From Gottschalkia purinilytica (lineage in GTDB: Bacteria; Bacillota; Clostridia; Tissierellales; Gottschalkiaceae), in the NCBI RefSeq assembly GCF_001190785.1, contig NZ_LGSS01000004.1, positions 62,001 to 126,000 of the forward strand: DNA of 64,000 bases, given 5' to 3'. The notes beneath the pieces are model-generated. The model was given only the letters and a program-made list of their open reading frames with translations, was not told the origin of the DNA and ran no database searches. The translations under genes were made by a program, and so were the position numbers. This document shows positions 63,544 to 64,000 of this stretch, in pieces. Numbering within the stretch: position 1 is the stretch's first letter; the number at the start of each line of letters is the position of its first letter.

Positions 63544-64000
63544 TCTTATAACCAACTCCCCATACTGTTTTGATATATTTCGGATTTTCAGCGGAATCAT
63601 TCATTTTTTCTCTCAAATGTCTAATGTGAACCATAATCGTATTGTTACTATTACTAAAGTATTTCTCTCCCCAAACTTTCTGGAATAACTCGTCAGAACT
63701 TATGACTTGTCCTTTGTTTTCACACAAAACCCATAGAATTGAAAATTCTGTAGGAGTCAAAGACAATGGTTTTTCATTTAAAAAACATTCATGAGTATTT
63801 TTGTCTACTACCAGTCCTCTTATAGAAATTAGGTTTTCTTTTTGAGCTTTGTTTAATTGATTGTACTTTGTAAATCTTCTTAATTGTGCCTTCACTCGTG
63901 CCACTAGCTCTAGTGGTCTAAAGGGTTTTGTAATATAATCATCTGCTCCTAATGTTAATCCTGTAATCTTATCTATTTCTTCATCTTTTGCAGTCAACAT
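63533..64000 (-). CDS. VanR-like response regulator (partial, N-terminus off window)
   Basis: 155 residues of the C-terminal part are present. They include the end of the receiver domain, MLTAKDEEIDKITGLTLG (Lys in TAKD) and ADDYITKPFRPLELVARVKA, and the whole winged helix with LSLTPTEFSILWVLCENKG and NNTIMVHIRHLREKMND. Wording is very close to VanR of VanA-type glycopeptide resistance. The phospho-acceptor Asp lies outside the window. Any vanG- or vanA-type ligase genes would have to be elsewhere; none is between here and 61217. Confidence 0.9.
   Translation of the reverse strand: MLTAKDEEIDKITGLTLGADDYITKPFRPLELVARVKAQLRRFTKYNQLNKAQKENLISIRGLVVDKNTHECFLNEKPLSLTPTEFSILWVLCENKGQVISSDELFQKVWGEKYFSNSNNTIMVHIRHLREKMNDSAENPKYIKTVWGVGYKIEN

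Noticed and set aside
1-64000. CRISPR arrays, tRNA or rRNA genes, prophage modules
   Set aside because: No regularly spaced repeats, cloverleaf or rRNA signatures, or phage structural genes were seen on either strand.

Overview
The window is very AT-rich DNA from a low-GC anaerobic Firmicute. The gene set (rubrerythrin, class III ribonucleotide reductase, T-box and cobalamin riboswitches, panBCD, VanRS-type regulators, many ABC transporters) fits the Clostridia, most likely a Peptostreptococcaceae-type genome such as Paraclostridium, Paeniclostridium or Clostridioides. That placement is inferred from gene content only. No rRNA, tRNA or CRISPR array was found.

Layout. 1-3.5 kb: the start of an iron-regulated AraC regulator with a Fur box, a 2-hydroxyacid dehydrogenase, and a DUF2087/FMN-reductase operon. 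3.5-8 kb: a T-box-controlled Lrp regulator plus aminotransferase, rubrerythrin, and a secreted class A beta-lactamase-like serine hydrolase. 7.9-14 kb: an ABC ATPase with two large FtsX-type permeases that carry duplicated upstream regions with BceR-like operators. 14-18 kb: rhodanese, a P-loop kinase-like protein, and panBCD behind a leader with a terminator. 18-21.2 kb: an ECF sigma/anti-sigma pair between two directly repeated transposase remnants. 21.3-25.3 kb: nrdDG under a cobalamin riboswitch, then an IS605-type end remnant with an omega-RNA-like segment. 25.3-31.6 kb: acetyltransferases, TetR and RpiR regulators, a PAF-acetylhydrolase-like enzyme and a methyltransferase. 31.7-36 kb: response regulator, kinase, ABC ATPase, permease and UppP, a bacitracin-resistance type operon. 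36.5-42.7 kb: a MATE pump with a possible leader peptide, and a heterodimeric ABC exporter with a LysR regulator. 42.8-48.3 kb: kinase/regulator divergent from a CprABC/lantibiotic-immunity type ABC transporter and YxeA, next to fragments of a conjugative element. 48.7-56 kb: an acetyltransferase, then an unusual cysteine-rich ABC system (two lipoproteins, ATPase, permease, DUF4418 protein, and a divergent FtsX permease plus ATPase). 56-64 kb: metallo-hydrolase, divergent LspA, a second ECF sigma/DUF4179 pair, a membrane-anchored unknown, a serine D,D-carboxypeptidase and VanRS-like regulators.

How it works together. Much of the window serves sensing of, and resistance to, cell-envelope stress. 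There are at least three two-component systems and four antimicrobial-type ABC modules, plus UppP, a D,D-carboxypeptidase, a MATE pump, a multidrug ABC exporter and two ECF sigma pairs. RNA control is prominent: T-box, cobalamin riboswitch, a probable unidentified pan leader and a possible peptide-based attenuator. The best candidate for an undescribed system is the 49.6-56 kb cluster, where all four cysteines are conserved between two lipoproteins and where the FtsX permease and DUF4418 protein also carry cysteine (and methionine) motifs on the presumed outer face.
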